Origin: an uncultured Pelagibacteraceae bacterium
Lineage (GTDB): Bacteria; Pseudomonadota; Alphaproteobacteria; Pelagibacterales; Pelagibacteraceae
Direction: 5' to 3'
NCBI GenBank assembly: GCA_902598315.1
Contig: CACKBP010000007.1
Coordinates: 1 to 62,520, forward strand
Length of the DNA stretch: 62,520 nt
A program made the translations under genes and the position numbers. Below, piece by piece: positions 45,023 through 54,214 of the stretch (position 1 is its first letter; the number at the start of each line of letters is the position of its first letter). The notes beneath the pieces are model-generated. The model saw nothing but the letters and a program-made list of their open reading frames with translations. It did no database searches and was not told the origin of the DNA.

Positions 45023-46705
45023 TTAGTTTGTTTTTACAGTAGTTTTTTTTACAATTACATACTGTTGAGCAATCGTTAGAATATTGTTAATCGTCCAATA
45101 AACGACTAGTCCAGAAGGAAAAGATGCAAGTATAATTGTTAAGAATAGAGGAAAGAAAGCAAAGATTTTAGCTTGAATTGGATCTGCAGGGGCAGGATTT
45201 AACTTTTGCTGGACCCACATAGACACTCCCATTAAAATTGGCCAAATTCCAATTATCATAAATCCAGGAGGATCCCATGGAATTAACCCAAATAAATTAA
45301 ATAGCGTTGTTGGATCTTGCGCTGATAAATCTTTTATCCATCCAAAAAAAGGCTGGTGCCTCATCTCTAGAGAAATAAAAAGCATCTTATATATTGCAAA
45401 GAAGAATGGTATTTGAATTAGAACTGGCAAACATCCAGATGCAGGGTTGATTTTTTCTTTTCTATATAGAGCCATCATTTCTTGTTGTAGTTTTACTTTG
45501 TCATCTTTATGTAGCTCTTTTAGCCTCATCATTTCTGGCTGGACTGCTTTCATTTTAGCCATTGATCTAAAAGAAAAGTTGGCTAATGGGAAAAAAATAA
45601 GTCTTATTGCTATAGTCAGTAAAACAATAGCTGTTCCAAAGTTGCCTGATATTTTAAATAAATAATCTATTACAAAAAATAAAGGTTTAGTGAAAAAATA
45701 GAACCATCCCCAATCAATTACTAAATCAAACTTATTAATATTTTGGTTAGCAGCATATCCATCAATTGTGTCAACCTCTTTGGCAGCAACAAACAATCTT
45801 AGTTCATTTATACCAGTAGAAGATTTATTGATAGTTGTGGGCTTGTTGATTATATAATTAGCTTTATATCCATTCTCATACAAAAAAGTAGATTTAAAGT
45901 TTTTACCTGTCTCTGGAACAAAAGCAGTCATCCAATATTTATCTGTAATTCCAAGCCAACCTTCATTAGATTCTCTAACAATTTTTTTTTCTTTTACATC
46001 ATCATAATCATCCTCTTTTAACTCATCATCAAATACTCCTATAAAACCTTCATGCTGAATATAAAAGTTTTGAATATCTTCTGGAATTTTATTTCTTGTC
46101 ATTTGAGCATATGGATACAAATCAATTGAGGAGCTAGAATTATTCCTTACTTGTTGTGATATTTTGAATAAATATTTGTTGTCTAATTCAATTTTTTTTT
46201 CAAAAATTACACCATTTTTATTATTCCATTGTAAAATAATTGGAGAATTATCGCTTAAAGTATTATTGCCTTTAATTGTCCACTCCGAATCTTTGGTTGG
46301 CACCTTTATTTTATTTCCTATACTTGTCCAACCTGTTTCGATGTAAAAGCCATTTTCAGTGTCGGAAGGGTTTAAAAAAATAATATTTTTTTCACCTTCG
46401 ACTTTTTGTTTATGCCTTTTAAAAGATATATCATCTATTAAAGCACCTTTTAAATTAATTGAGCCTATTACACTCTCATTTTCAATTTTAATTCTTTTAC
46501 TTTTATTAATAGATTCTTCTCTGGTAAGTTTTTTTACAATTTGCGGCTGAACAATCGTTGGCGCAATAGAGTTTTGATCGCTCTTTTGTTCAACTTTCTG
46601 ATTTATTTGTTGCTCAGAAGATTTTTTGGGAGTTTCAAAAAAAGCTCCCCAAAAAAGTAATACAGACATTGAAAGGGCAATCGCTACAAAAATATTTCTA
46701 TCCAT
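45023..46705 (-). CDS. yidC: Membrane protein insertase YidC
   Basis: A 560-residue insertase when started at ATG 46705, which is preceded by the Shine-Dalgarno-like GAGGAAAG (46711-46718). The frame is open to 46741, but the extra KKKRKAK residues are not part of Yid[25 protein letters not shown] is TM1, a large periplasmic domain follows, and the conserved core begins around [32 protein letters not shown], with [19 protein letters not shown]. It inserts membrane proteins with or without SecYEG. It overlaps yidD by 8 bases. Confidence 0.96.
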   Translation of the reverse strand: MDRNIFVAIALSMSVLLFWGAFFETPKKSSEQQINQKVEQKSDQNSIAPTIVQPQIVKKLTREESINKSKRIKIENESVIGSINLKGALIDDISFKRHKQKVEGEKNIIFLNPSDTENGFYIETGWTSIGNKIKVPTKDSEWTIKGNNTLSDNSPIILQWNNKNGVIFEKKIELDNKYLFKISQQVRNNSSSSIDLYPYAQMTRNKIPEDIQNFYIQHEGFIGVFDDELKEDDYDDVKEKKIVRESNEGWLGITDKYWMTAFVPETGKNFKSTFLYENGYKANYIINKPTTINKSSTGINELRLFVAAKEVDTIDGYAANQNINKFDLVIDWGWFYFFTKPLFFVIDYLFKISGNFGTAIVLLTIAIRLIFFPLANFSFRSMAKMKAVQPEMMRLKELHKDDKVKLQQEMMALYRKEKINPASGCLPVLIQIPFFFAIYKMLFISLEMRHQPFFGWIKDLSAQDPTTLFNLFGLIPWDPPGFMIIGIWPILMGVSMWVQQKLNPAPADPIQAKIFAFFPLFLTIILASFPSGLVVYWTINNILTIAQQYVIVKKTTVKTN

Positions 46706-46952
46706 TTTTGCTTTCCTCTTTTTCTTTTGAAATTGGAACAAAGTCTAAACCATGACTACCACCCAGTTTTTTAAAAGGATGACATTTTAAAATTCTTTTA
46801 GACCCAAGCTTAAATCCTTTGATGAAACCTTGTGAAGCAAGTGCTTCAATAAAATATTCTGAGCAAGTTGGTAAAAATCTACATCTATTGCCTAAGAATG
46901 GAGAAATAAAATACTGATAAATCTTAATAATTAAAATTAATATTTTTGTCAT
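46698..46952 (-). CDS. yidD: Membrane protein insertion efficiency factor YidD
   Basis: An 84-residue protein with an N-terminal amphipathic helix ([29 protein letters not shown]), two cysteines in CRFLPTC and [15 protein letters not shown], all YidD signatures. It supports YidC-dependent insertion at the inner face of the membrane. The gene sits between rnpA and yidC in the classical order, one base after rnpA. Confidence 0.95.
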   Translation of the reverse strand: MTKILILIIKIYQYFISPFLGNRCRFLPTCSEYFIEALASQGFIKGFKLGSKRILKCHPFKKLGGSHGLDFVPISKEKEESKNG

Positions 46953-46953
46953 T

Positions 46954-47304
46954 CTATCCTATTAATTTACTAAAGCTTTGTTTCATTGATAGCAAAAGCT
47001 CATCATGTTTTTGAATATAAGCATTAGACTTTCCGAAAACTATATAAGTGTAATCCTTATTAATTGCACCTCTTTTTTTTAATAATTTTTGAACAATTGC
47101 TTTTAATTTTCTTCTTATTTTGTTTCTTTTTACAGCATTTCCAATTTTTTTTTTCATTACAAAACTTATTAACAAATTGGATTTATACTTTGGTTCGAAA
47201 AAATTTTTTGTAGCAAAAATAGAATAATAATTTGTATTGAGTTTTTTTCCCTTAAGAACTTTTTTAAATTGGCCGCTTTTTTTTAAACTTTCAAGCTTAA
47301 CCAT
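46954..47304 (-). CDS. rnpA: Ribonuclease P protein component
   Basis: A 116-residue basic protein that assists the RNase P RNA in 5' maturation of tRNAs. [24 protein letters not shown] contains the conserved RNR-like helix for RNA binding, and the N-terminal [15 protein letters not shown] is typical. Gene order rpmH-rnpA-yidD-yidC is the canonical one near many bacterial origins, but no dnaA or DnaA-box cluster is seen here. Confidence 0.94.
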   Translation of the reverse strand: MVKLESLKKSGQFKKVLKGKKLNTNYYSIFATKNFFEPKYKSNLLISFVMKKKIGNAVKRNKIRRKLKAIVQKLLKKRGAINKDYTYIVFGKSNAYIQKHDELLLSMKQSFSKLIG

Positions 47305-47308
47305 TAAT

Positions 47309-47443
47309 TTAGGTTGAAAGAGTCTTTCTTCCCTTAGCTCTTCTGCGAGCGATAAGTTGTCTTCCTGTTTTAGTAGCCATTCTTGCCCTAAAACCGTGTC
47401 TTCTTTTTCTTACTAAATTGCTTGGTTGATAAGTTCTTTTCAT
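47309..47443 (-). CDS. rpmH: 50S ribosomal protein L34
   Basis: A 44-residue protein read from ATG 47443 to TAA 47309-47311. It contains [19 protein letters not shown], then [21 protein letters not shown], the nearly invariant L34 sequence. It heads the minus-strand run rpmH-rnpA-yidD-yidC-argB. The 50-base spacer to the divergent VTT gene must hold both promoters. Confidence 0.98.
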   Translation of the reverse strand: MKRTYQPSNLVRKRRHGFRARMATKTGRQLIARRRAKGRKTLST

Positions 47444-47493
47444 AAATATTTTAAGGTATATATTTTAAATGCCGTCTATTGTACAGGTAAATA

Positions 47494-48216
47494 ATGAGTA
47501 AAAATTTAAAATTTTTTTTGGGTATTTGTTACTTGCTAATACTTTTCGCATTTTTGTTTTTTATTTTTAATAGTATTCAAATTAATAAATTAGATGATTT
47601 TTCGTATTATAAAGATCTTCAATCAGAATTAAATATCTATATAAGCTCTAATGTAATTATAAACTTATTTTTCTTTTTTATTTTTGGAATATTTTGGGTT
47701 GTGCTGCTTGGTTTTGGTTCACCGATCCTAATCATATCAGGAATATTATTTGGTAAATGGCTTGGTACATTTATATCAGTAATTTCATTTTCCCTTGGAG
47801 CTTTAATTTTATATTCAATAGGTAATTTTTTTTTTAGAGATTTATTAAAATCTATTCTTGAGGCAAAATTCAAGAAATATATTGTTTTATTTCAAAAAAA
47901 TGAATTTTATTATTTTTTTATTTATAGATTTGTCGGTGGACTAGGTGTTCCATTCGGATTGCAGAACTTAATTCCAGTTTTATTCGGCATGAAAAAAACT
48001 AACTATTTTTTTGCTAGTTTTTTTGGTTTCATTCCTAGTTTCTTCATAACCAATACAATAGGGGCTGGATTAAATTCTTATGTACTTAATGCAGAAAGCT
48101 TCAGTCTATTAAATTTGATTTCAACTCCAGGAATTTATTTGCCTATTTTGGCTTTCATTGGGCTAATGATTTTTTCCATAATTTTAAAAAAGAAATTTTT
48201 TGATGAAGCAAATTAA
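47494..48216 (+). CDS. VTT/DedA-type membrane protein (TVP38/TMEM64 family)
   Basis: A 240-residue polytopic membrane protein. GFGSPILIISGILFGKWLGTFISVISFSLGALILYSIG and YRFVGGLGVPFGLQNLIPVLFGM form the two conserved re-entrant VTT segments. Related proteins scramble or transport lipids, including the undecaprenyl-phosphate translocases of the DedA group, so a lipid role is plausible but unproven. The end overlaps the DUF255 gene. Confidence 0.85.
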   Translation: MSKNLKFFLGICYLLILFAFLFFIFNSIQINKLDDFSYYKDLQSELNIYISSNVIINLFFFFIFGIFWVVLLGFGSPILIISGILFGKWLGTFISVISFSLGALILYSIGNFFFRDLLKSILEAKFKKYIVLFQKNEFYYFFIYRFVGGLGVPFGLQNLIPVLFGMKKTNYFFASFFGFIPSFFITNTIGAGLNSYVLNAESFSLLNLISTPGIYLPILAFIGLMIFSIILKKKFFDEAN

Positions 48217-49942
48217 TAAAAATGTTTTATCTAATGATTTGAGTCCCTATCTTAAGCAACACAAGGATAATCCTGTTAACTGGCAAACATGGTGCAAAGA
48301 AACTTTAGACTTTGCTAAGAAAACAAAAAAACCTATTTTATTAAGCATTGGGTATGCAAGTTGCCATTGGTGTCACGTGATGGCTCATGAAAGTTTTGAA
48401 GATAAAGAAACAGCAAGCAAGATGAATGAATTGTTTATTAATATAAAGGTTGATAGAGAGGAAAGACCTGATTTAGATTTCATTTTTCAAAGCTCATTTC
48501 AATTATTCAATCGGACAAGTGGTGGATGGCCCTTAACAATGTTTTTAGATGAAAATGGTATACCCTTCATGGGAGGAACTTATTTTCCTAAAGAAGCGAA
48601 ACATGGACTTCCTTCATTTAAAGAAGTCCTTCAGAAAGTATCTGACGCTTACAAGGAACAAAGAGAAAATATAATTAAACAGAGAAATTTAATTATAAAA
48701 AATTTAGATCTCGTAAAAAATTCTGTTTTAAATCAAGACTTAGAACCAATTTTAGATACAACTATTAATCAATTAGACCCTTTAAAAGGAGGCTATAAAG
48801 GTTCTCCAAAGTTTCCTTTATTTAATTTATATGAAACCTTAATTTATTTTTATAATAAATTTGGAAATAAAAAATATTTAGAACCTGTTGAGTTAATTAT
48901 CAATCAGCTTTGCACTAAAGGCATTTACGATCATGTCGAAGGAGGTATAGCCCGATATACGGTCGATGAAAACTGGATAATACCTCATTTTGAGAAGATG
49001 CTTTATGATAATACTCAGTTTATTTTATTATTATCAAAATATTGTAAACTAAACTCTGACAAATATTATTCGGATAAATTACAACAAACTATAGATTTTT
49101 TAAAAAAAAACTTTTTGAATAAAGAGGGTTTTTTAGGTTCAGCATTTGATGCTGATAGTGACGGTGAAGAGGGAAAATATTATGTTTTCAAATATGAGGA
49201 AATAAAAGAAATAGAAAATATTGAAAAATATTTTGACATTAAACCTGAAGGAAACTGGGAAAATAAAATTATATTGATTGAAAAAGAGAAACCAAATGAT
49301 GAAATACTTAAAAAACTTTTAAAGATCAGATCAAAGAAAAATAAGCCATTCTTTGATGATAAAACTCAACTAGATTTAAACTGTTTATGGATAAGCGCGC
49401 TGATAGCTGCGAATGAAATTTTACCTAATCAAGGATACTTAAAATTAGCCGAAGATTTCTTTTCAAAAATTAACAAAAAATACATCGAAAATAACATTTA
49501 TCATAGTTACTCAAAAAATACTGTTTTTATAGAAGATTATGCTTTTTTAATTCAAGCAATTAATGACCTTTCAGAAATAACTATGAATTTCAAATATAAA
49601 GAAATTGCAAGAAAATTAACTCAAGAGGCATTAAGTAAATTTTATTTAAAAGACAAAAATATTTTTCAAAAAAATCCAATAGATAATAATGATATTTTTT
49701 TTAAACCAGTTGATATTGGCGACAATACAATACCTAATGGAAACGCTATAATGCTAATAAATTTTGTTAGACAAGGCATGATGAAAGAAGCTCAAAAATT
49801 ATCTGATAGTTTAAATGGCTACCTAAATATATACAAAAATAATATGATGTCAGCTGTTAGAGCTATAGATTTTTTTAATAATGTAAAAGAGGGAAAAAAT
49901 TGTGATGAAAAAGGTTGTAAAATAGATGTTAAAAAAAATTAA
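48203..49942 (+). CDS. DUF255 thioredoxin-like protein (YyaL/SPATA20 family)
   Basis: A 579-residue protein if started at ATG 48203. The preceding TTG at 48200 is in frame. The N-terminal thioredoxin-like domain has CHWC (Cys54 and Cys57) within SIGYASCHWCHVMAHESFED. The rest is an (alpha/alpha)6 barrel like that of N-acylglucosamine 2-epimerases (GGIARYTVDENWIIPHFEKMLYDN; LGSAFDADSDGEEGKYYVF). Biochemical function is not established for the family. It overlaps the VTT gene by 14 bases and the next small gene by 17. Confidence 0.9.
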   Translation: MKQINKNVLSNDLSPYLKQHKDNPVNWQTWCKETLDFAKKTKKPILLSIGYASCHWCHVMAHESFEDKETASKMNELFINIKVDREERPDLDFIFQSSFQLFNRTSGGWPLTMFLDENGIPFMGGTYFPKEAKHGLPSFKEVLQKVSDAYKEQRENIIKQRNLIIKNLDLVKNSVLNQDLEPILDTTINQLDPLKGGYKGSPKFPLFNLYETLIYFYNKFGNKKYLEPVELIINQLCTKGIYDHVEGGIARYTVDENWIIPHFEKMLYDNTQFILLLSKYCKLNSDKYYSDKLQQTIDFLKKNFLNKEGFLGSAFDADSDGEEGKYYVFKYEEIKEIENIEKYFDIKPEGNWENKIILIEKEKPNDEILKKLLKIRSKKNKPFFDDKTQLDLNCLWISALIAANEILPNQGYLKLAEDFFSKINKKYIENNIYHSYSKNTVFIEDYAFLIQAINDLSEITMNFKYKEIARKLTQEALSKFYLKDKNIFQKNPIDNNDIFFKPVDIGDNTIPNGNAIMLINFVRQGMMKEAQKLSDSLNGYLNIYKNNMMSAVRAIDFFNNVKEGKNCDEKGCKIDVKKN

Positions 49943-50111
49943 TTGGGTAATCTGGTTAGCATTAGTAATTTTATGGAATTATGGATTTCCACAAGCTACG
50001 CCTTTTCAAGATGTTGCAGTTGCCGTATTTTTGTCTATTTTGTTTATAATTATTCAAATGCTACAATCAAGATACTTGCAAAAAAGGAACTCTGGAAGTA
50101 AGTTCAATTAA
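49926..50111 (+). CDS. 61-residue membrane protein of unknown function
   Basis: Two hydrophobic segments (INWVIWLALVILWNYGF and VAVAVFLSILFIIIQML) joined by a short PQATPFQD loop, ending in a basic tail. It predicts a small two-helix inner-membrane protein. It overlaps the DUF255 gene by 17 bases and its stop is 17 bases before the next small gene, whose ribosome binding site lies in between. No family recognised; the arrangement and tryptophan content support a real gene. Confidence 0.7.
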   Translation: MLKKINWVIWLALVILWNYGFPQATPFQDVAVAVFLSILFIIIQMLQSRYLQKRNSGSKFN

Positions 50112-50114
50112 ATG

Positions 50115-50120
50115 AAGGAG
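50115..50120 (+). promoter_or_regulatory. Strong Shine-Dalgarno AAGGAG for the 64-residue gene
   Basis: AAGGAG lies 8 bases before ATG 50129. Most starts in this window have little or no Shine-Dalgarno match, so a full one suggests high translation of the small basic protein downstream. Confidence 0.7.
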
Positions 50121-50128
50121 CTCTTATT

Positions 50129-50323
50129 ATGGGAATTCACTACGACTATAAATCTACACGTGGCGACAAAGCGATGAAAAAAGAGGCCAAAAGAAAAGCG
50201 CGAATTGAACAAAGAAGAGCAAAAAGATCAAGCGTAAGTCCTAAGGATAATGACAAAGAAGTAATGCATGATATCAACAAACCAATTACTCTTGAAGATT
50301 TAACAAATCCAGATAAAAATTAA
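50129..50323 (+). CDS. 64-residue basic protein of unknown function
   Basis: A small hydrophilic protein with a Gly-rich start (MGIHYDYKSTRGDKAM), a strongly basic helix (KKEAKRKARIEQRRAKRSS) and an acidic C-terminus ending PITLEDLTNPDKN. The basic helix suggests nucleic acid or ribosome contact, which is inference. It has the clearest Shine-Dalgarno in the region. The next frame starts 7 bases after its stop. No named family is recognised. Confidence 0.75.
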   Translation: MGIHYDYKSTRGDKAMKKEAKRKARIEQRRAKRSSVSPKDNDKEVMHDINKPITLEDLTNPDKN

Positions 50324-50330
50324 GAAAAAG

Positions 50331-50456
50331 ATGAAATCTTTTGATAAAAAAGATTTATTATTCAAAAAACGCGAGTCTGCCTTAAAAAAAAATTTAAAAA
50401 AAAGAAAAAAATATAAGATAATTACAAAAAGTAAAAATGTCAGTTCTATCAGATAA
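50331..50456 (+). CDS. 41-residue lysine-rich small protein upstream of dcd
   Basis: The frame starts at ATG 50331 and ends at TAA 50454-50456, overlapping the dcd start by 20 bases. The core [19 protein letters not shown] resembles a small protein in other alphaproteobacteria of the form RRxALRENLRRRKAQxR, found near murA or hisD. That recollection is the main support and should be tested. A short basic helix of this type could bind RNA. Confidence 0.55.
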   Translation: MKSFDKKDLLFKKRESALKKNLKKRKKYKIITKSKNVSSIR

Positions 50457-50991
50457 GTGGATAAAAAAGTTTGCTAAGACAAAAGGCATGATTAAGCCTT
50501 TTATTGATAAACAAATAAGAAAAGGGAAAATTTCTTTCGGGCTTTCATCTTATGGTTATGATGCAAGAGTATCAAATGAGTTCAAAATTTTTACGAATGT
50601 AAATTCAGGGGTAGTTGATCCTAAAGTTTTTAAAAAGGAAAGTTTTGTTACTAAAATCGGAAAAGAATGTATCATTCCACCTAACTCTTTTGCTTTAGCA
50701 AGAACAATTGAATATTTTAAAATTCCTGACGACGTATTAGTAATTTGTTTAGGCAAATCTACCTATGCAAGATGTGGTATAATTGTAAATGTAACTCCAT
50801 TAGAGCCTGGTTGGGAAGGCCACGTGACCCTCGAATTTTCAAATACTACCCCTCTACCAGCAAAAATATATGCGAATGAGGGTGTAGCTCAATTTATATT
50901 TTTGAGAGGAAATGAAAAGCCAAGCATTACTTATGCTAAGCGAAAAGGTAAGTACATGAAACAAAAAGGTGTTACTCTCCCAAAGGTATAG
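50437..50991 (+). CDS. dcd: dCTP deaminase
   Basis: A 184-residue trimeric enzyme of the dUTPase fold that converts dCTP to dUTP on the way to d[76 protein letters not shown] is the conserved core, with the catalytic Glu in [10 protein letters not shown]. The length is standard. It lies 9 bases upstream of murA. Confidence 0.96.
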   Translation: MSVLSDKWIKKFAKTKGMIKPFIDKQIRKGKISFGLSSYGYDARVSNEFKIFTNVNSGVVDPKVFKKESFVTKIGKECIIPPNSFALARTIEYFKIPDDVLVICLGKSTYARCGIIVNVTPLEPGWEGHVTLEFSNTTPLPAKIYANEGVAQFIFLRGNEKPSITYAKRKGKYMKQKGVTLPKV

Positions 50992-51000
50992 ATTTTTTTA

Positions 51001-52257
51001 ATGCAGAAACTTTTGATTAGTGGAAAGAGAAAACTCAAGGGAACAATTTCACTATCTGGATCTAAAAATGCTACTCTGCCGATTTTAGCAGCTTCCATCT
51101 TAGCAAATAAAGTAAAACTCAACAACATACCGCTTGTTAAAGATATTTTTACAATGGCCGAACTGCTTAGGTATATAGGGCTTAAAGTAAAAATAAAAAA
51201 TTTCAAAAGATTAATTGAATTGGAAAATAATGAAAAAAAAATTAATACTTTAGCTCCTTACAAGTTAGTAAAAACTATGCGTGCTGGTGTTTTAGTTTTA
51301 GGACCTCTCCTTGCTAAATATAGAAAAGCAAAAGTATCTTTACCAGGGGGATGCGCAATAGGGACAAGACCAGTAGATTTACATTTATTCGCTTTAAAAA
51401 AACTTGGAGCTAAAATTAAGATTAAAGATGGATATATAATTGCAGAAGCAAGAAAAGGATTACGTGGAGCTCAAATAAAATTTCCTTCTATTTCAGTAGG
51501 AGCTACAGAAAATGCTTTACTTGCAGCTTTCGGAGCTAAGGGAAAAACAATATTATCTAATTGCGCAACCGAGCCAGAAATTTTAGATTTAATTATGTTT
51601 TTGAGAAAAATGGGTTGCAAAATAGAAAATTTTGGAAGAAAAATTATCGTAAGGGGAAACACTAAATCAAAAAATTTTATAAATCACAAAGTTATCTCAG
51701 ATAGAATAGAGGGAGGCACATACTTAGTTGCAGCCGTTCTTGCAGGAGAAAAAATAACAATTAATAAGATTGATACAAATATTTTTAAAAATGAATTAGC
51801 TATTTTAAAGAAAATGGGAGCAAGAATTGTTATTTCTAAAAATTCAGTGTTAATTATGAAAAGTAAAAATCTAAAAAAGATCAGTATTTCTACAAAGCCT
51901 TATCCAGGATTTCCAACAGACTTACAGGCCCAATTTATGGTATTAATGACTCAATCCAAAGGAGTATCAAAAATTAAAGAAAATATTTTTGAAAATAGAT
52001 TCATGCATGTTCCTGAACTTAGAAGAATGGGAGCTAAGATTGAAATAAAGAATCAAACAGCTTCAATCTTAGGACCAACAAAGCTGACAGGCGCAGAGGT
52101 TATGGCCACAGACCTAAGAGCTTCTGTTAGTTTAGTATTAGCGGGTTTAATTGCGGATAATAGAACAATTATAAATAGAATTTATCATTTAGATAGAGGA
52201 TATGAGTTTTTAGAGAGTAAATTAAAAAAGTGTAAAGCAAAAATAAAGAGAATATGA
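51001..52257 (+). CDS. murA: UDP-N-acetylglucosamine 1-carboxyvinyltransferase
   Basis: A 418-residue enzyme for the first committed step of peptidoglycan synthesis, adding enolpyruvate to UDP-GlcNAc. Lys22-Asn23 in SGSKNATLPILAA bind substrate, and Cys118 in LPGGCAIGTRPVDLH is the fosfomycin-reactive catalytic cysteine. DRIEGGTYLVAA and FPTDLQAQ are also conserved. It overlaps the DUF2948 gene by 4 bases. An active wall pathway agrees with uppP, dapD/E and the AmpG/NlpC unit. Confidence 0.97.
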   Translation: MQKLLISGKRKLKGTISLSGSKNATLPILAASILANKVKLNNIPLVKDIFTMAELLRYIGLKVKIKNFKRLIELENNEKKINTLAPYKLVKTMRAGVLVLGPLLAKYRKAKVSLPGGCAIGTRPVDLHLFALKKLGAKIKIKDGYIIAEARKGLRGAQIKFPSISVGATENALLAAFGAKGKTILSNCATEPEILDLIMFLRKMGCKIENFGRKIIVRGNTKSKNFINHKVISDRIEGGTYLVAAVLAGEKITINKIDTNIFKNELAILKKMGARIVISKNSVLIMKSKNLKKISISTKPYPGFPTDLQAQFMVLMTQSKGVSKIKENIFENRFMHVPELRRMGAKIEIKNQTASILGPTKLTGAEVMATDLRASVSLVLAGLIADNRTIINRIYHLDRGYEFLESKLKKCKAKIKRI

Positions 52258-52697
52258 GTATGAAAAATCTAAAATTAATTGCCAGAACAGAAGAAGATCT
52301 TAGGGTTGTTTCTGCTCACTTACAAGATTCTATTGCAGTACCTGGAGATATCGCAAATTTAGAAAAAAATAAAATTTTCCTTATGCAACTTAATAGATTT
52401 ATGTGGGAAGATGTAGAAAAAGGTGTTTTTAGAAAAAATAAAAGAATTAGAACAGTGCTTAAATTTGAAAATGTAATAAAAGTGTACTCAAAAAATATTA
52501 ATCAAGTAAATAAGGATAAATTTTTAGATTTTCTAACTATTGAAACTAACAAAATGCCTGATAATAACTATGAGATGAAGATAGTTTTTGCAGGAGATTC
52601 TATAGTAAGAATAATATCTGAGGTTATAGAAGTAACTTTGGATGATCAAGGGGAGCCTTGGGATACAAAAAATATGCCAAAGCACAAGTTAATATAA
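52254..52697 (+). CDS. DUF2948 family protein
   Basis: A 147-residue protein. LKLIARTEEDLRVVSAHLQDSIAVPGDI and FLMQLNRFMWED are the family signature. DUF2948 is largely confined to alphaproteobacteria and usually lies between murA and hisD, as here. Function is unknown. It overlaps murA by 4 bases and shares one base with hisD (TAATG). Confidence 0.9.
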   Translation: MSMKNLKLIARTEEDLRVVSAHLQDSIAVPGDIANLEKNKIFLMQLNRFMWEDVEKGVFRKNKRIRTVLKFENVIKVYSKNINQVNKDKFLDFLTIETNKMPDNNYEMKIVFAGDSIVRIISEVIEVTLDDQGEPWDTKNMPKHKLI

Positions 52698-53998
52698 TGT
52701 TAAGATATTTTAATGGAAATAAAAAAAGTTCTCTTAGAGATTTATTAGAATTCTTGGAAAAAAGAAAACTTAAACAGAGCGTTCAATCGAGAAAAATAAA
52801 ATATATTATACAAGATGTTAAAAATACAGGAGATGAAGCAGTAATTAAGTATGAAAAAAAGTTTTCTAAATTAAAATATGTTCCAAAAAAGATTAAGTTC
52901 ACGAAATCAGAAATAAATAAGATTTCAAAAAAAATTGATAAAGCATTAAAGAAATCAATTGATATTGCATACGTAAGAATTAAAAAATTTCATTCTAAGC
53001 AAAAACACTCATCTTTTAATTATAAAGATAAATATAAAAATCAACTTTCTTATAAATATTCAGCTATTGATAACGTTGGAGTATATGTTCCCGGGGGAAC
53101 AGCTAATTACCCAAGCACGGTTTTAATGAATTGCATCCCTGCGATTGTTGCTGGTGTGAAAAATATTTACTTAACTACACCTGCTTTTAGCACTTCAATT
53201 AATCCGGCAGTAATTTATGCTGCTAAAAAATGTGGAGTAAAAGAGATCTATAAAACTGGTGGCGCTCATTCAATAGCAGCGCTAACATATGGAACAAGAA
53301 CATTTAAAAAAGTTGATAAGATTGTTGGCCCAGGTAATGCTTTTGTAGCAGCTGCAAAAAAAGAGGTTTTTGGCGAAGTCGGAATAGATTTAGTAGCTGG
53401 TCCTTCTGAAGTAAGTATAGTAGCAGATAAATTTTCAAATCCAAATTGGATTGCGGCTGATCTTCTTGCACAAGCAGAGCACGACGTTTTTGCACAGTCA
53501 ATTCTGATAACCAATAACAAAGATTTAATTAAGTCTGTAAATTTAAATTTAGAGTCTCAATTGATTAAGCTACCAAAAAAAAATATAGCTTCAAAGAGCA
53601 TTAAAAATTATGGACTTGCAATTTATGTAAATTCTAAAAAAAGATTGTTAGATACAATAAATCTAATTGCACCTGAACACTTAGAGATATGCTTAAATAA
53701 TTACAGAGATATAATAAAAAAAATAAGAAACGCTGGATCAATATTTATAGGAAAATATTCACCCGAAGCAATCGGAGATTATATTGCGGGGCCTAACCAT
53801 GTTCTACCCACATCTGGAGCAGCAAAGTTTTCGTCTGGTTTATCAGTAAGTGATTTCTTAAAGCGTCATTCACTTATAAAAATTACTAAATCAGGTATTG
53901 AAAGATTAGGACCATCAGTTATAAACTTGGCTAAACATGAAAATTTATATGGTCATGCTGAATCGGTTAAAATTAGATTAAACAGAAAAGGCACTTAA
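52697..53998 (+). CDS. hisD: Histidinol dehydrogenase
   Basis: 433 residues when started at ATG 52697, the one-base overlap with the preceding stop. The frame is open to 52658, but that extension lies inside DUF2948. It oxidises histidinol to histidine in two NAD-dependent steps. VPGGTANYPSTVLMN, YKTGGAHSIAALTYGT, GPGNAFVAAAKKEVFG and AEHDVFAQSI (zinc and catalytic His) are all present, as is GPNHVLPTSGAAKFSSGLSV. No other his gene is in view, so the pathway is scattered. Confidence 0.97.
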   Translation: MLRYFNGNKKSSLRDLLEFLEKRKLKQSVQSRKIKYIIQDVKNTGDEAVIKYEKKFSKLKYVPKKIKFTKSEINKISKKIDKALKKSIDIAYVRIKKFHSKQKHSSFNYKDKYKNQLSYKYSAIDNVGVYVPGGTANYPSTVLMNCIPAIVAGVKNIYLTTPAFSTSINPAVIYAAKKCGVKEIYKTGGAHSIAALTYGTRTFKKVDKIVGPGNAFVAAAKKEVFGEVGIDLVAGPSEVSIVADKFSNPNWIAADLLAQAEHDVFAQSILITNNKDLIKSVNLNLESQLIKLPKKNIASKSIKNYGLAIYVNSKKRLLDTINLIAPEHLEICLNNYRDIIKKIRNAGSIFIGKYSPEAIGDYIAGPNHVLPTSGAAKFSSGLSVSDFLKRHSLIKITKSGIERLGPSVINLAKHENLYGHAESVKIRLNRKGT

Positions 53999-54214
53999 TT
54001 GGCAAAACAAGAGACTTTAGAATTTAAAGGAAAGGTTACCGAATTATTACCTAATGCAATGTTTAGAGTAAAATTAGAGAATAATCATGAAATTTTAGCT
54101 CACACTGCTGGAAAGCTTAGAAAAAATAGAATAAGAGTTTTAGCAGGAGACAACGTAATGGTTGAAATGACACCATATGATTTAACTAAAGGTAGAATAA
54201 CTTTTAGATTTTAG
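53999..54214 (+). CDS. infA: Translation initiation factor IF-1
   Basis: A 71-residue OB-fold protein starting at TTG immediately after the hisD stop. [47 protein letters not shown] and the end [11 protein letters not shown] are canonical. IF-1 fills the ribosomal A site during initiation. Its TAG stop ends on the G that is base 1 of tRNA-Phe. hisD-infA-tRNA therefore look like one transcript, and tRNA processing would trim the infA mRNA right at its stop codon. Confidence 0.97.
   Translation: MAKQETLEFKGKVTELLPNAMFRVKLENNHEILAHTAGKLRKNRIRVLAGDNVMVEMTPYDLTKGRITFRF

Noticed and set aside
46706-46741. Upstream extension of yidC to 46741
   Set aside because: The extra 12 residues fall inside yidD, and a good Shine-Dalgarno precedes ATG 46705, where the known YidC N-terminus begins.
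47444-47493. Replication origin near rpmH-rnpA
   Set aside because: The spacer is only 50 bases, with no DnaA-box cluster, dnaA or AT-rich repeat array.
52658-52696. Upstream extension of hisD to 52658
   Set aside because: It lies in the DUF2948 coding region and lacks family similarity. ATG 52697 gives the usual one-base overlap.
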